DNA of 8,696 nt from an uncultured Halieaceae bacterium. Its GTDB lineage: Bacteria; Pseudomonadota; Gammaproteobacteria; Pseudomonadales; Halieaceae. The DNA is taken from NCBI GenBank assembly GCA_913063005.1, contig CAJXZI010000068.1, positions 1 to 8,696 of the forward strand. Direction: 5' to 3'. Made by a program: the position numbers and the translations under genes. Shown here in pieces: positions 1 through 6,644 of the stretch (positions within the stretch are counted from its first letter, which is position 1; each line of letters starts with the position of its first letter). The notes below the pieces were generated by a model, which had not been told where the DNA came from, ran no database searches, and was given only the letters and a program-made list of their open reading frames with translations.

Positions 1-2491
1 GATCCAATGTTACGCTCGGAGTCTCTACATCAGCTGAGCCTGAATCGATCTGATCCAGCGAGTTATCTACTGTTTCCGTTGCAGGTTCGACAGACGAAGC
101 CATAGGCGTATCCATTTCCGCACCTTCTGACGTCTCTGAGATGCTTGCAGATTTCACCGTTGCAAAGATCTCCGCTGAGTTATCCGCACCTTCTGCTACG
201 CCATTGCCTGCCGCTGCTGCCAATGTTTCTGAAGCAATTGTCGCTCCAGCTGCATCTGAACTTCCAGTTGCCCCAGTTTGCTCCGAAGATGCCGCATCAG
301 ATTTAGGACCACGTCTGCGGCGACGACGACCTTCCGAGCGTTTATCCGCTGGGCGATGTCGCGGCTCGGCAACGGCGTCGGATGCCTCGTCAGCAGAAGC
401 CGAATCGCCAATATTGTCGTCGCCATCAAGGGGCTCGCCGGTGTCAACTGTCGAATCTACTGCGTTCTCCGAGCCTGCCTCACCCGCACTGCGTCGACGA
501 CCACCACGACGGCCACGTCTGCGACGCTTTTTCGGTTCACCTTCAGCGCCACTTTCTCCATTCTCGCTATCAGCCGCTGATGGTGTATCGGCCGATGGTT
601 TGGTATCGATGTTTGCATCGGCATCAGCTTGTTTGACGGGACGCTTGCGCTGGCGATTATTGCGTCGCTTGGACTTGCTGCCAGAGCGCGCCTCAGGTTT
701 ATTTTCGTCCTTACTATCTTTCTCTTCGACTTCCTCAGCTTTCGGCATGGGTGCGAATAGTGCGGCCCACAAACGGGGGAATAAGCCAGGCTTTGGTGCA
801 CTCTCAGTCTCCTCGACTGCAGGTGCTTGCTCAGCTTTCTCAGGTACAGGTGATGCAGCCTCAGGTGCAGGTGATGCAGCGGGCGGCGGCGCGTCAGGCG
901 TTACACCTCGCACGAGCGCTTGTGGCGCTGGCGCAGCCTTCTCTTCGTCGTTGTTTGCAGCTTCGCCTTCAAACGCTGAGAGGTCGATCTCGAAGCTCTC
1001 GCGCTGATCATCGTCGACCTCGTCATCACGCAACCGTATTACTTCAAAGTGAGGCGTCTGCATGTTTGGATTAGGGATGATGAGTACACGGACTTTGGTT
1101 TCCTGCTCAATCTCGCCCACTGCAGAGCGCTTCTCGTTAAGCAAGAAAGCAGAGACGTCGACAGGAACAATCACGCGTACTTCGCCTGTTCGCTCCTTAG
1201 AAGCCTCCTCCTGAATAAGCCGGAGGATGGCTAGTGCAAGAGACTTTGTGTCCCGAATGGTGCCCTGACCCGTACAGCGCGGACATACCATACCACTGGT
1301 CTCACCAAGTGAGGGCCGCAAACGCTGACGTGACATTTCCAGTAGGCCAAATCGCGAGATGCGACCGAGCTGTACTCGCGCTCGGTCTATCTCCAAAGCG
1401 TCACGCATACGGTTCTCGACCGCACGCTGGTTTTTAGATGCGTTCATATCGATGAAATCGATAACAACAAGACCGCCCATGTCGCGCAGTCTAAGTTGAC
1501 GGGCAATTTCTTCAGCAGCTTCCAAATTTGTTTGAAGTGCTGTTTGTTCAATATCACTGCCCTTGGTTGCGCGGGCAGAGTTGATGTCAATAGACACTAG
1601 CGCCTCTGTAGGGTCTATAACTATCGAGCCGCCAGAAGGTAGCCGAACTTCCCGCTGAAACGCCGTCTCTATCTGGCCTTCCACTTGGAATCGATTAAAC
1701 AGAGGCAGGGAATCGTCGTAAGCTTTAATTCGATTCTGGTACTTAGGCATCACCATACTGACGAAATCGAGCGCCTGGCGGTGTGCGTGAGCTTCGTCAA
1801 TCAGAACTTGATCGATGTCGTCCTTCAGGTAATCTCGAATCGCGCGGATGATGACATCACTCTCCTGGTAAAGGAGCGTCTGTGGTGGGTTTTCATCAGC
1901 GGCTTCAGAAATGGCCGCCCATAACTTAAGCAGGTAGTCCAAATCCCACTGCAATTCCTCAGCTGAGCGTCCAACGCCAGCTGTGCGGATGATGACACCC
2001 ATACCGTTGGGTATCTCGAGTTGGTTCAGCGCATCGCGAAGCTCGCTGCGATCTTCGCCCTCGATGCGTCGAGAGATGCCGCCCGCTTTGGGATTATTAG
2101 GCATCAAGACCATGTAACGGCCGGGAAGGCTAATGTAGGTCGTCAGTGCTGCGCCTTTTGTGCCGCGCTCTTCTTTGTCGACCTGGACGATAACCTCGGT
2201 GCCTTCTTTGATTGCGTCCTTGATTCGCATTTTGCCGTCTGAGGGCGCTGCAGATCGATAGTACTGGTGTGCAATCTCTTTTAAGGGTAAGAAGCCGTGG
2301 CGTTCAGCACCGAAATCGACAAACGCGGCTTCGAGGCTAGGCTCGACGCGAGTGACTTTCGCTTTGTAAACATTGGCTTTTGTTTGGAGTCGGGCACGAT
2401 TTTCAATGTCTAAATCGTATAGTCGCTGCCCATCTACAAGCGCTACGCGCACTTCCTCGCGCTCTGTAGCGTTGATTAACATCTTTTTCAT
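1..2491 (-). CDS. rne: Ribonuclease E, N-terminal 830 residues (3' end beyond left edge)
   Basis: Essential endoribonuclease that processes rRNA and tRNA precursors and starts mRNA decay, acting at the inner membrane as scaffold of the degradosome. The reading frame starts MKKMLINATEREEV and stays open to base 1, so the C-terminus is missing. Visible in order: S1 RNA-binding domain (about 35-125); 5'-sensor R169/T170 in RTAGVG; DNase I-like catalytic domain with D302 (SIDIN) and D345 (VIDFID), matching E. coli D303/D346; Zn-link CPRC (C403, C406); small domain to about 515. Then a low-complexity tail follows, with an amphipathic PGLFPRLWAALF helix (about 567-582) where E. coli has its membrane-targeting helix. 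Three Arg-rich RNA-binding patches lie near 600-620, 649-668 and 711-732, separated by acidic/Ala/Ser stretches. Partner-binding motifs for RhlB, enolase or PNPase are not recognisable in the visible part. The start matches E. coli; the only SD-like bases are a weak GGA. Divergent from rluC. Confidence 0.98.
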   Translation of the reverse strand, partial: MKKMLINATEREEVRVALVDGQRLYDLDIENRARLQTKANVYKAKVTRVEPSLEAAFVDFGAERHGFLPLKEIAHQYYRSAAPSDGKMRIKDAIKEGTEVIVQVDKEERGTKGAALTTYISLPGRYMVLMPNNPKAGGISRRIEGEDRSELRDALNQLEIPNGMGVIIRTAGVGRSAEELQWDLDYLLKLWAAISEAADENPPQTLLYQESDVIIRAIRDYLKDDIDQVLIDEAHAHRQALDFVSMVMPKYQNRIKAYDDSLPLFNRFQVEGQIETAFQREVRLPSGGSIVIDPTEALVSIDINSARATKGSDIEQTALQTNLEAAEEIARQLRLRDMGGLVVIDFIDMNASKNQRAVENRMRDALEIDRARVQLGRISRFGLLEMSRQRLRPSLGETSGMVCPRCTGQGTIRDTKSLALAILRLIQEEASKERTGEVRVIVPVDVSAFLLNEKRSAVGEIEQETKVRVLIIPNPNMQTPHFEVIRLRDDEVDDDQRESFEIDLSAFEGEAANNDEEKAAPAPQALVRGVTPDAPPPAASPAPEAASPVPEKAEQAPAVEETESAPKPGLFPRLWAALFAPMPKAEEVEEKDSKDENKPEARSGSKSKRRNNRQRKRPVKQADADANIDTKPSADTPSAADSENGESGAEGEPKKRRRRGRRGGRRRSAGEAGSENAVDSTVDTGEPLDGDDNIGDSASADEASDAVAEPRHRPADKRSEGRRRRRRGPKSDAASSEQTGATGSSDAAGATIASETLAAAAGNGVAEGADNSAEIFATVKSASISETSEGAEMDTPMASSVEPATETVDNSLDQIDSGSADVETPSVTLD
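841..880 (-). repeat. Imperfect 21-bp tandem repeat inside rne
   Basis: Two 19-base copies (841-859 and 862-880) differ at one position (caggtacagg versus caggtgcagg) and are spaced 21 bp apart. Read in the rne frame they encode a repeated seven-residue unit, AASPxPE, in the Pro/Ala-rich linker between the catalytic domain and the membrane-targeting helix. The 21-bp period keeps the frame, as expected for slippage-driven change of linker length in a disordered region. Confidence 0.7.
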
Positions 2492-2824
2492 TTGTCAGGT
2501 TCCACAAGGCAACCCAACAGCGGGCGAGCGCACGTTTAGTGCACGACACTAAGATATGGCGAGTTCTCTAAACTCGTTACTAACTGCTTGTCGTAACAAG
2601 ACTTTTGCTAAAATCCTGTCGAATTCTCTCCGCGCCATTGGACCGCGGTTTAACTTATCGCTCTGAGCTGCCGTGACTGCTTCTTTCTTGATTCCATCGC
2701 GCCGGCGCTTCGAGCGGCTTACTCTTTCTGGTAATGACTGTCGCGAGCAGACTGTTCTGCGTTTCGCTTTCGCGTAAGATGTCGCGCTCAGGCATTCCGG
2801 AGCGGAGCATAGCATCGCGGCCGC
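2492..2824. other. Divergent rne/rluC intergenic region (333 bp)
   Basis: No convincing gene lies here. It should hold the rne leader and promoter on the minus strand and the rluC promoter on the plus strand. I found no good TTGACA/TATAAT pair for either direction. The best plus-strand candidate is a lone TAAGAT at 2775-2780 without a matching -35. The rne-proximal part carries three hairpins, described separately. A minus-strand open frame of 88 codons in this region looks fortuitous, with no recognisable protein family and no SD. Confidence 0.6.
2536..2600 (-). promoter_or_regulatory. Cluster of three small hairpins in the probable rne 5' leader
   Basis: Three perfect inverted repeats lie in a row, 45-110 bases upstream of the rne start. 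They are TTAGTG/CACTAA (2536-2541 with 2547-2552, 5-base loop), CGAGTT/AACTCG (2560-2565 with 2571-2576, 5-base loop) and CTTGT/ACAAG (2587-2591 with 2596-2600, 4-base loop). In E. coli the long rne leader folds into hairpins through which RNase E controls its own mRNA. Position and hairpin number here suggest a similar role, but the stems are short and no homology to the enterobacterial hp2/hp3 elements is shown. The transcription start is unknown. Confidence 0.4.
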
Positions 2825-3841
2825 ATGACATCAATCGACCAAGATTCTATCGACCACAAGGGTAGACACGAAAATAAGGGGTTTAAGTCGCTCGTGAGCA
2901 AAACCAGCGTGCAATTCATTTCAATCTCGGACGAAGAGTCTGGCCAACGCGTTGATAACTTCTTATTGCGCACGCTAAACGGTGTTCCCAAGACACGGAT
3001 ATACAAGGCTATTCGCAAAGGGGAAGTGAGAGTCAATAAAGGACGCGTAAAACCGGAAAACAAGCTTACTGCCGGTGATCTGATTCGCGTGCCACCGCTG
3101 GATGTGGTCGAAAGTAATGCGCCTAAATCCATTCCTGACCGCTGGTTCAAACGTATTGCAAAGAGCGTGGTCTACGAAGATCAAAATCTGATTGTATTGA
3201 ATAAGCCCACGGGACTTGCGGTTCACGGGGGCAGTGGCGTCAACTTCGGTTTGATTGAGTCTCTTCGACAAATCTACCCCAATCAGCGTTACCTCGAGCT
3301 TGTTCATCGGCTTGATAGGGATACGTCTGGACTCATCATGGTGGCAAAACGCGCCTCTACTTTGCGAGAGTTGCATCAATTGTTGCGCGGTGACGGTGTG
3401 GATAAGCGTTACCTTGCCCTCGTTCATGGCAAATGGCCGGCGCATCGAGTGAGGGTCGAAGCGTCGCTCGAGAAATCCGGTTTGGCCTCAGGCGAACGTG
3501 TCGTTCGGGTCTCAGCTGATGGTCGGCGCAGTATTACGGATTTTCGAGTCGTTGAGCGGTTGAATGGAGCCACATTAATTGAGGCCAAGCCAGTCACGGG
3601 TCGTACCCACCAAATTAGGGTGCATGCGCAGCACGCAGGTCACCCGATCATGTCCGATCCAAAATACGCCAGCGAAGATCAATTGAACGAGGCAAAATCG
3701 ATTGGCTTAAAACGCCTCTTTCTTCATGCTTACCGTCTGTCGTTCAGGTTGGACGGCTCACTCTATGAGTTTGAGGCGCCAATGGATGCGGAGCTACAGC
3801 AGGTTTGCGAATCGATAGCGCTGCGCAACAGCTTTTCGTAA
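2825..3841 (+). CDS. rluC: 23S rRNA pseudouridine synthase RluC (955/2504/2580)
   Basis: RluA-family enzyme that isomerises uridines 955, 2504 and 2580 of 23S rRNA to pseudouridine. An N-terminal S4 RNA-binding domain (about residues 41-100, GQRVDNFLLR...RKGEVRVNKGRVKP) is followed by the catalytic domain with LNKPTGLAVHGGSG, the signature HRLDRDTSG (catalytic Asp164) and the late VTGRTHQIRVH motif. The ends align with E. coli RluC (319 residues), but this frame gives 338 because of 23 extra N-terminal residues. The ATG at 2825 has no SD at usable distance. A GTG at 2894, preceded by TAAGGGG at 2875-2881 (12-base gap, rather long), would give 315 residues beginning (V)SKTSVQF and match the family better. 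The family assignment is firm; the start is not. The gene is divergent from rne and convergent with maf. No intrinsic terminator is evident after its stop. Confidence 0.96.
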   Translation: MTSIDQDSIDHKGRHENKGFKSLVSKTSVQFISISDEESGQRVDNFLLRTLNGVPKTRIYKAIRKGEVRVNKGRVKPENKLTAGDLIRVPPLDVVESNAPKSIPDRWFKRIAKSVVYEDQNLIVLNKPTGLAVHGGSGVNFGLIESLRQIYPNQRYLELVHRLDRDTSGLIMVAKRASTLRELHQLLRGDGVDKRYLALVHGKWPAHRVRVEASLEKSGLASGERVVRVSADGRRSITDFRVVERLNGATLIEAKPVTGRTHQIRVHAQHAGHPIMSDPKYASEDQLNEAKSIGLKRLFLHAYRLSFRLDGSLYEFEAPMDAELQQVCESIALRNSFS

Positions 3842-3998
3842 GAACAACCCAGGGCTCTAATAATCACACCTCGGCTCACCCCCCAAAGGGCATGTGTTTA
3901 TAGAATCTCGTGTAACTCGGGGTAATGCCTGGGATGTGACGTCGACGATTTAGCGCTGTCCGTTTTTGTGCGGCGCTGGCTACGTCACGCGGAAGCCA

Positions 3999-4022
3999 GA
4001 GTAACTAAAAGAGTAACTAAAA
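3999..4022 (+). repeat. Tandem duplication of GAGTAACTAAAA
   Basis: Two identical, adjacent 12-bp units (3999-4010 and 4011-4022), followed by GAG, which begins a third copy and then diverges. The duplication sits directly next to the left arm of the 4021-4050 stem. On the minus strand it supplies the T-rich CTTTTAGTTACT stretch after that stem. Confidence 0.85.
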
Positions 4023-4050
4023 GAGCTGCCGACTCCCAAGGTTGGCTCTT
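4017..4050 (-). terminator. Possible weak intrinsic terminator for maf
   Basis: Read on the minus strand, AAGAGC (4050-4045) pairs with GCTCTT (4026-4021), with partial extra pairing (CCAA with the TCGG side) inside an 18-base interior. It is followed by TT and a second T-rich block. The T-run is short and broken and the stem is not GC-dense, so termination would be weak. It lies 115-145 bases past the maf stop. Confidence 0.35.
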
Positions 4051-4059
4051 CACCTGCGA

Positions 4060-4075
4060 ATTGGGTGAGCCCAAT
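4060..4075. repeat. Short stem-loop ATTGGG-TGAG-CCCAAT
   Basis: A perfect 6-bp inverted repeat with a 4-base loop in the rluC-maf gap. No T-run follows on either strand, so it is not an intrinsic terminator. It could be an RNA-end stabilising structure or chance. Confidence 0.45.
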
Positions 4076-4164
4076 ACTGCTCTCCCAGTGCCGCTTTTAA
4101 TGTCTTGCGCGTTAACCGCATCCGTCCGCAAATAAAATGCTTTGGGTATTTATTGAGTTCGACG

Positions 4165-4737
4165 TTAGGGAACGAGAAGCCCCTCGCGTCTGAGCATGCC
4201 GCAGAGCTTTATGAGCGGCAGTCCCTCAAGTGCCGTTGGGTCTGACCCCTCGAGCTCATGCATCAGCGATATACCAAGGCGTTCCCATTTGAATGAGCCT
4301 GCGCAATCGAGTGGTTTGTCGTACTCCACATATCGAGCAATCTCATCACTCGATAACGCTCGAAGTGTTGCCCGAGTCGTCACAAGGTCAACCTGGCACT
4401 GATCCGTATCTGTGTTGTAAAGGGCGAGGCTGGTGTAGAAGGTCACGGTTTGGTCTTGCGCTTGTTCAAGTTGCGCTCGCGCGTTTTCTGGTGTGCCTGG
4501 CTTGTGCAACTGCCGATCTCCCAGCACAGCCACTTGATCCGAGCCTATGACCAAGGAATTGCTCTCGGAAACTGATCGCGCCTTCTCCTCTGCAAGTCGC
4601 ATCGCCAATGACGAGAAGGGTTCGCCTGTAATGGCAGTTTCATCGGTCCCAGGGGCCACTTTCGTAAATGGAAGTCCGAGTCTTTCGAGTAGGGCAGCGC
4701 GGTAAGGAGAAGTCGATGCTAAAACGAGATTTTTCAC
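4165..4737 (-). CDS. yceF: YceF-type Maf nucleoside triphosphate pyrophosphatase (m7GTP)
   Basis: Cytosolic house-cleaning enzyme of the Maf family. The YceF branch hydrolyses 7-methyl-GTP to the monophosphate and pyrophosphate. Residues 4-13 (LVLASTSPYR) form the N-terminal phosphate-binding loop typical of Maf proteins. GSDQV holds Asp67, the conserved acidic catalytic residue. TFYTSLAL, CAGSFKWE and the C-terminal GLPLIKLCGMLRREG closely follow E. coli YceF. The 190-residue length is close to that of E. coli YceF. Translation starts at GTG (4735-4737 on the minus strand), the only start that keeps the conserved N-terminus; the SD is poor. The gene faces away from yceD across 82 bp, the arrangement seen in E. 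coli and Pseudomonas. Whether it acts on m7GTP rather than another modified nucleotide is inferred from similarity. Confidence 0.93.
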   Translation of the reverse strand: MKNLVLASTSPYRAALLERLGLPFTKVAPGTDETAITGEPFSSLAMRLAEEKARSVSESNSLVIGSDQVAVLGDRQLHKPGTPENARAQLEQAQDQTVTFYTSLALYNTDTDQCQVDLVTTRATLRALSSDEIARYVEYDKPLDCAGSFKWERLGISLMHELEGSDPTALEGLPLIKLCGMLRREGLLVP

Positions 4738-4766
4738 GGATAGATACCACTTTTAGGTGTGAGATT

Positions 4767-4795
4767 TTGACAGCATAGAATTTTGACAGTTTAAG
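4767..4795 (+). promoter_or_regulatory. Second, overlapping promoter candidate upstream of yceD
   Basis: ATTTTGACAG occurs twice (4764-4773 and 4780-4789), 16 bp apart. The first copy carries another perfect TTGACA (4767-4772) with a 17-bp spacer to TTTAAG (4790-4795, 4 of 6 matches to TATAAT). A transcript from it would start near 4802 and have a leader of about 18 bases, still without an SD. Polymerase at this site would exclude polymerase from the downstream promoter. The weak -10 makes activity uncertain. Confidence 0.4.
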
Positions 4796-4811
4796 CACCC
4801 ATACGTATAGT
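4783..4811 (+). promoter_or_regulatory. Sigma-70 promoter for yceD-rpmF-fab genes, apparently leaderless
   Basis: A consensus -35 TTGACA (4783-4788), an exact 17-bp spacer and a -10 TATAGT (4806-4811, 5 of 6 matches). Transcription should begin 7-9 bases past the -10, at about 4818-4820. The only purine there is the A of the yceD ATG at 4820. The eight bases between the -10 and the ATG are CCGCCGCC, with no SD. The main transcript is therefore predicted to be leaderless or nearly so. Confidence 0.8.
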
Positions 4812-4819
4812 CCGCCGCC

Positions 4820-5365
4820 ATGTCGCGAACCACGATACCCAAGGAAGCTGAATTACGGAATTGGGCTGCGCGTGAGTTGAGCACCCAGGGTTCCGTGAGC
4901 TTGGATAAAATGCCGCGTCTCGAGGCAGTGACGCTGGGCGCGCAATCTGAGGCTCACGCTAGTCTGGCGTGTCGCAGGGATGAACAGCACCGATACTTGG
5001 TAGACATCTCAACAGACATGACGGTGGTAATGCAGTGCCAGCGTTGTCTGATGCCCTGCGACGTTGATTTGAGAGCTGCGGCCACGCTGTGTGTGCTGTG
5101 GGATGATGATGCTGCGAGCGAATTGCCGGCGAGTTACGATCCCCTTATTTCCGGGGATACATCGAACTTGCATGCACTCGTGGAGGATGAGCTGCTACTG
5201 GCACTGCCGGCCGTGCCTATGCACAGCCGAGAGGAATGTCGGCATAGTGGTAACGAATTTGGGAACGGAGCTGAGGCAGAGGTGCCGCAGCGAGAGAATC
5301 CGTTTGCTGCGTTGGGCGACTTGTTAAAAGCTGATCCAGTGGAAGATAGCGCAGAAAAAAATTAG
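4820..5365 (+). CDS. yceD: YceD/DUF177 family 23S rRNA accumulation protein
   Basis: A small cytosolic protein widely encoded just before rpmF. The family is linked to 23S rRNA synthesis or accumulation in bacteria and chloroplasts, but its biochemistry is not settled. The 181 residues show the hallmark CxxC pair (C73 and C76 in MQCQRCLMPC), the ELPASYDPL segment, the conserved acidic block LHALVEDELLLALPAVPMH (about 118-135) and the C-terminal NPFAALGDLLK (about 160-170). All match E. coli YceD in order. Length and start fit relatives. The ATG sits eight bases behind a strong -10 and has no SD. It is the first gene of the rightward block, with rpmF 66 bp downstream. Cotranscription with rpmF is known in E. 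coli and is likely here. Confidence 0.95.
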   Translation: MSRTTIPKEAELRNWAARELSTQGSVSLDKMPRLEAVTLGAQSEAHASLACRRDEQHRYLVDISTDMTVVMQCQRCLMPCDVDLRAAATLCVLWDDDAASELPASYDPLISGDTSNLHALVEDELLLALPAVPMHSREECRHSGNEFGNGAEAEVPQRENPFAALGDLLKADPVEDSAEKN

Positions 5366-5431
5366 GTAATGAATTAAACTTATCCCACCGCACACGCTAC
5401 CAAGCAAGGCGATGGTTAACAGGAGAGTAAC

Positions 5432-5614
5432 ATGGCTGTTCAGCAGAATCGTAAAACTCGTTCAAAGCGCGGCATGCGTCGTTCGCATGATGCATTGGGC
5501 GGACCTACACTGACCGTCGACAGCACATCGGGCGAGACGCGTCGTCGTCACCATGTAAGTGCAGACGGCTTTTACAAGGGCGAGAAAGTCGTAGACACCA
5601 ATAACGACGACTAA
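5432..5614 (+). CDS. rpmF: 50S ribosomal protein L32 (zinc-free form)
   Basis: A 60-residue basic protein of the large ribosomal subunit. The N-terminus MAVQQNRKTRSKRGMRRSHD and the later RRRHHVSADGFYKGEKV are diagnostic and align throughout with E. coli L32 (57 residues). It has no cysteines, so it is the zinc-independent form and not the CxxC zinc-ribbon type of other bacteria. A good SD, AGGAG (5421-5425), lies six bases before the ATG. The stop is only 4 bp from the fabD start, which strongly suggests translational coupling between L32 and fatty-acid synthesis. In most gammaproteobacteria plsX occupies the place immediately after this gene; here it is missing. Confidence 0.99.
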   Translation: MAVQQNRKTRSKRGMRRSHDALGGPTLTVDSTSGETRRRHHVSADGFYKGEKVVDTNNDD

Positions 5615-5618
5615 CGTC

Positions 5619-6551
5619 ATGGGTTTGGGTGTTGTTTTCCCCGGCCAGGGTTCTCAGCGGGTCGGCATGCTTGCCGAAGCTTCGGCTGAGTTCGAAAGTG
5701 TTAAGGATTCCTTTTCTGAAGCTAGCGATGCTTTGGGCTACGACCTATGGGCTTTGGTATCGAATGGGCCGGAAGATCAGCTCAGCCTTACGGAGTTCAC
5801 TCAGCCAGCCATCCTCACGGCCAGCGTCGCACTCTATCGGGCACTCACTGAGCGACACGCCATATCTCCTGCCGCTGGTGCGGGCCACAGCTTAGGCGAA
5901 TATTCTGCCTTGGTTGCGGCCGGCGTGCTTACCTTGGGCGACGGTGCGTCTCTGGTTAGCAAGCGCGGCGCGGCAATGCAAAAGGCTGTGCCTGTTGGCG
6001 AGGGTGCGATGGCGGTTGTGCTTGGTCTTGAAGACAGTAATGTTGTAGACATTTGCGCCGATATCTCTACCGCTGACGCATTCGTCGGGGGCGTTAACTT
6101 CAACGCGCCGGGTCAGGTCGTGATTGCAGGGGCCACTGGCGCTGTCGATAAAGCAGTTGATGCACTCAAAGAAGCGGGTGCTCGGCGTGCGATGCCACTG
6201 CCCGTCAGTGCACCGTTCCATACTCCGCTTATGCAGCCAGCCGCCGATGTCATGGCGGAAGCCTTCGAGGCTGTTGCTTGGCATGCACCGAGTTTTCCTG
6301 TTGTCAGCAATGTCGATGGATCATTGCAGGTATCCCCGGACCTGATAAAGGCAAGTTTGGTCAAACAGATCTCCTCTCCGGTGTTGTGGACAGCGTGCAT
6401 GAACACGTTAAAGCAGCAGGGCTGTGATCAATTCTTGGAATGTGGTCCTGGCAACGTGTTGTGCGGGCTGAGCAAGCGAATCGATAAAACTGTTCCTATC
6501 AAGTCGATAGAAGCCGTGGCCTCGATTGAGGCTGGATTGTCAGACCTCTGA
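5619..6551 (+). CDS. fabD: Malonyl-CoA:ACP transacylase FabD
   Basis: Transfers malonyl from malonyl-CoA to the phosphopantetheine of ACP, supplying the extender unit for type II fatty-acid synthesis in the cytosol. Its 310 residues match the family size. FPGQGSQ (7-13) forms the oxyanion region. GHSLGEYSALVAAG carries nucleophile Ser91. Arg116 (SKRG) binds the malonyl carboxylate. SAPFHTPLM has catalytic His201. NVDG and CGPGNVLCGLSKRI occur near the C-terminus. These correspond to S92, R117 and H201 of E. coli. The start is fixed by the FPGQGSQ distance and lies 4 bp after the rpmF stop. No real SD precedes it, so initiation probably depends on ribosomes finishing rpmF. The fabG start follows 93 bp downstream. 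Confidence 0.98.
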   Translation: MGLGVVFPGQGSQRVGMLAEASAEFESVKDSFSEASDALGYDLWALVSNGPEDQLSLTEFTQPAILTASVALYRALTERHAISPAAGAGHSLGEYSALVAAGVLTLGDGASLVSKRGAAMQKAVPVGEGAMAVVLGLEDSNVVDICADISTADAFVGGVNFNAPGQVVIAGATGAVDKAVDALKEAGARRAMPLPVSAPFHTPLMQPAADVMAEAFEAVAWHAPSFPVVSNVDGSLQVSPDLIKASLVKQISSPVLWTACMNTLKQQGCDQFLECGPGNVLCGLSKRIDKTVPIKSIEAVASIEAGLSDL

Positions 6552-6644
6552 TCAAATTTCTACTGCGCTCAAGTCAGGTCGTAAAACGTCTATCCGAATT
6601 CGTAGTTATCCAAAGTCCAAACCGAATGTGAAAGGAGTGGCAGT

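Larger units (their letters stand above)
3842..4164. other. Gene-free gap between convergent rluC and maf (323 bp)
   Basis: No credible open frame on either strand, no tRNA, and no clear promoter. The contents I can point to are a 12-bp tandem duplication (3999-4022), a 6-bp stem with an 18-base loop (4021-4050) and a 6-bp stem-loop (4060-4075). In Pseudomonas and several relatives, a HAD phosphatase gene and sppA sit between rluC and maf. Neither is present here, and no decayed remnant is recognisable by eye. Confidence 0.6.

Noticed and set aside
141..1007. Long plus-strand open frame of 288 codons rich in Ala, Ser, Pro and Arg
   Set aside because: It lies entirely opposite rne, whose GC-rich low-complexity tail removes stops on the other strand. 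The protein resembles no family and has no SD.
2549..2815. Minus-strand open frame of 88 codons upstream of rne, as a possible leader peptide
   Set aside because: No SD, no recognisable family, basic low-complexity composition, and it overlaps the hairpins. Better explained as leader or promoter DNA.
2975..3445. Minus-strand open frame of 156 codons inside rluC
   Set aside because: Antisense shadow of a well-conserved gene, with no family resemblance.
3965..3980. Imperfect stem around the T-run in the rluC-maf gap as an rluC terminator
   Set aside because: The T-run lies in the loop rather than after the stem, and pairing is broken by a bulge.
4801..4808. ATACGTAT palindrome as an operator site
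   Set aside because: Eight bases only, and it overlaps the -10 region; such short palindromes are common by chance.
5834..6406. Several minus-strand open frames within fabD
   Set aside because: They are antisense to a gene with all catalytic residues intact, and their products match nothing.
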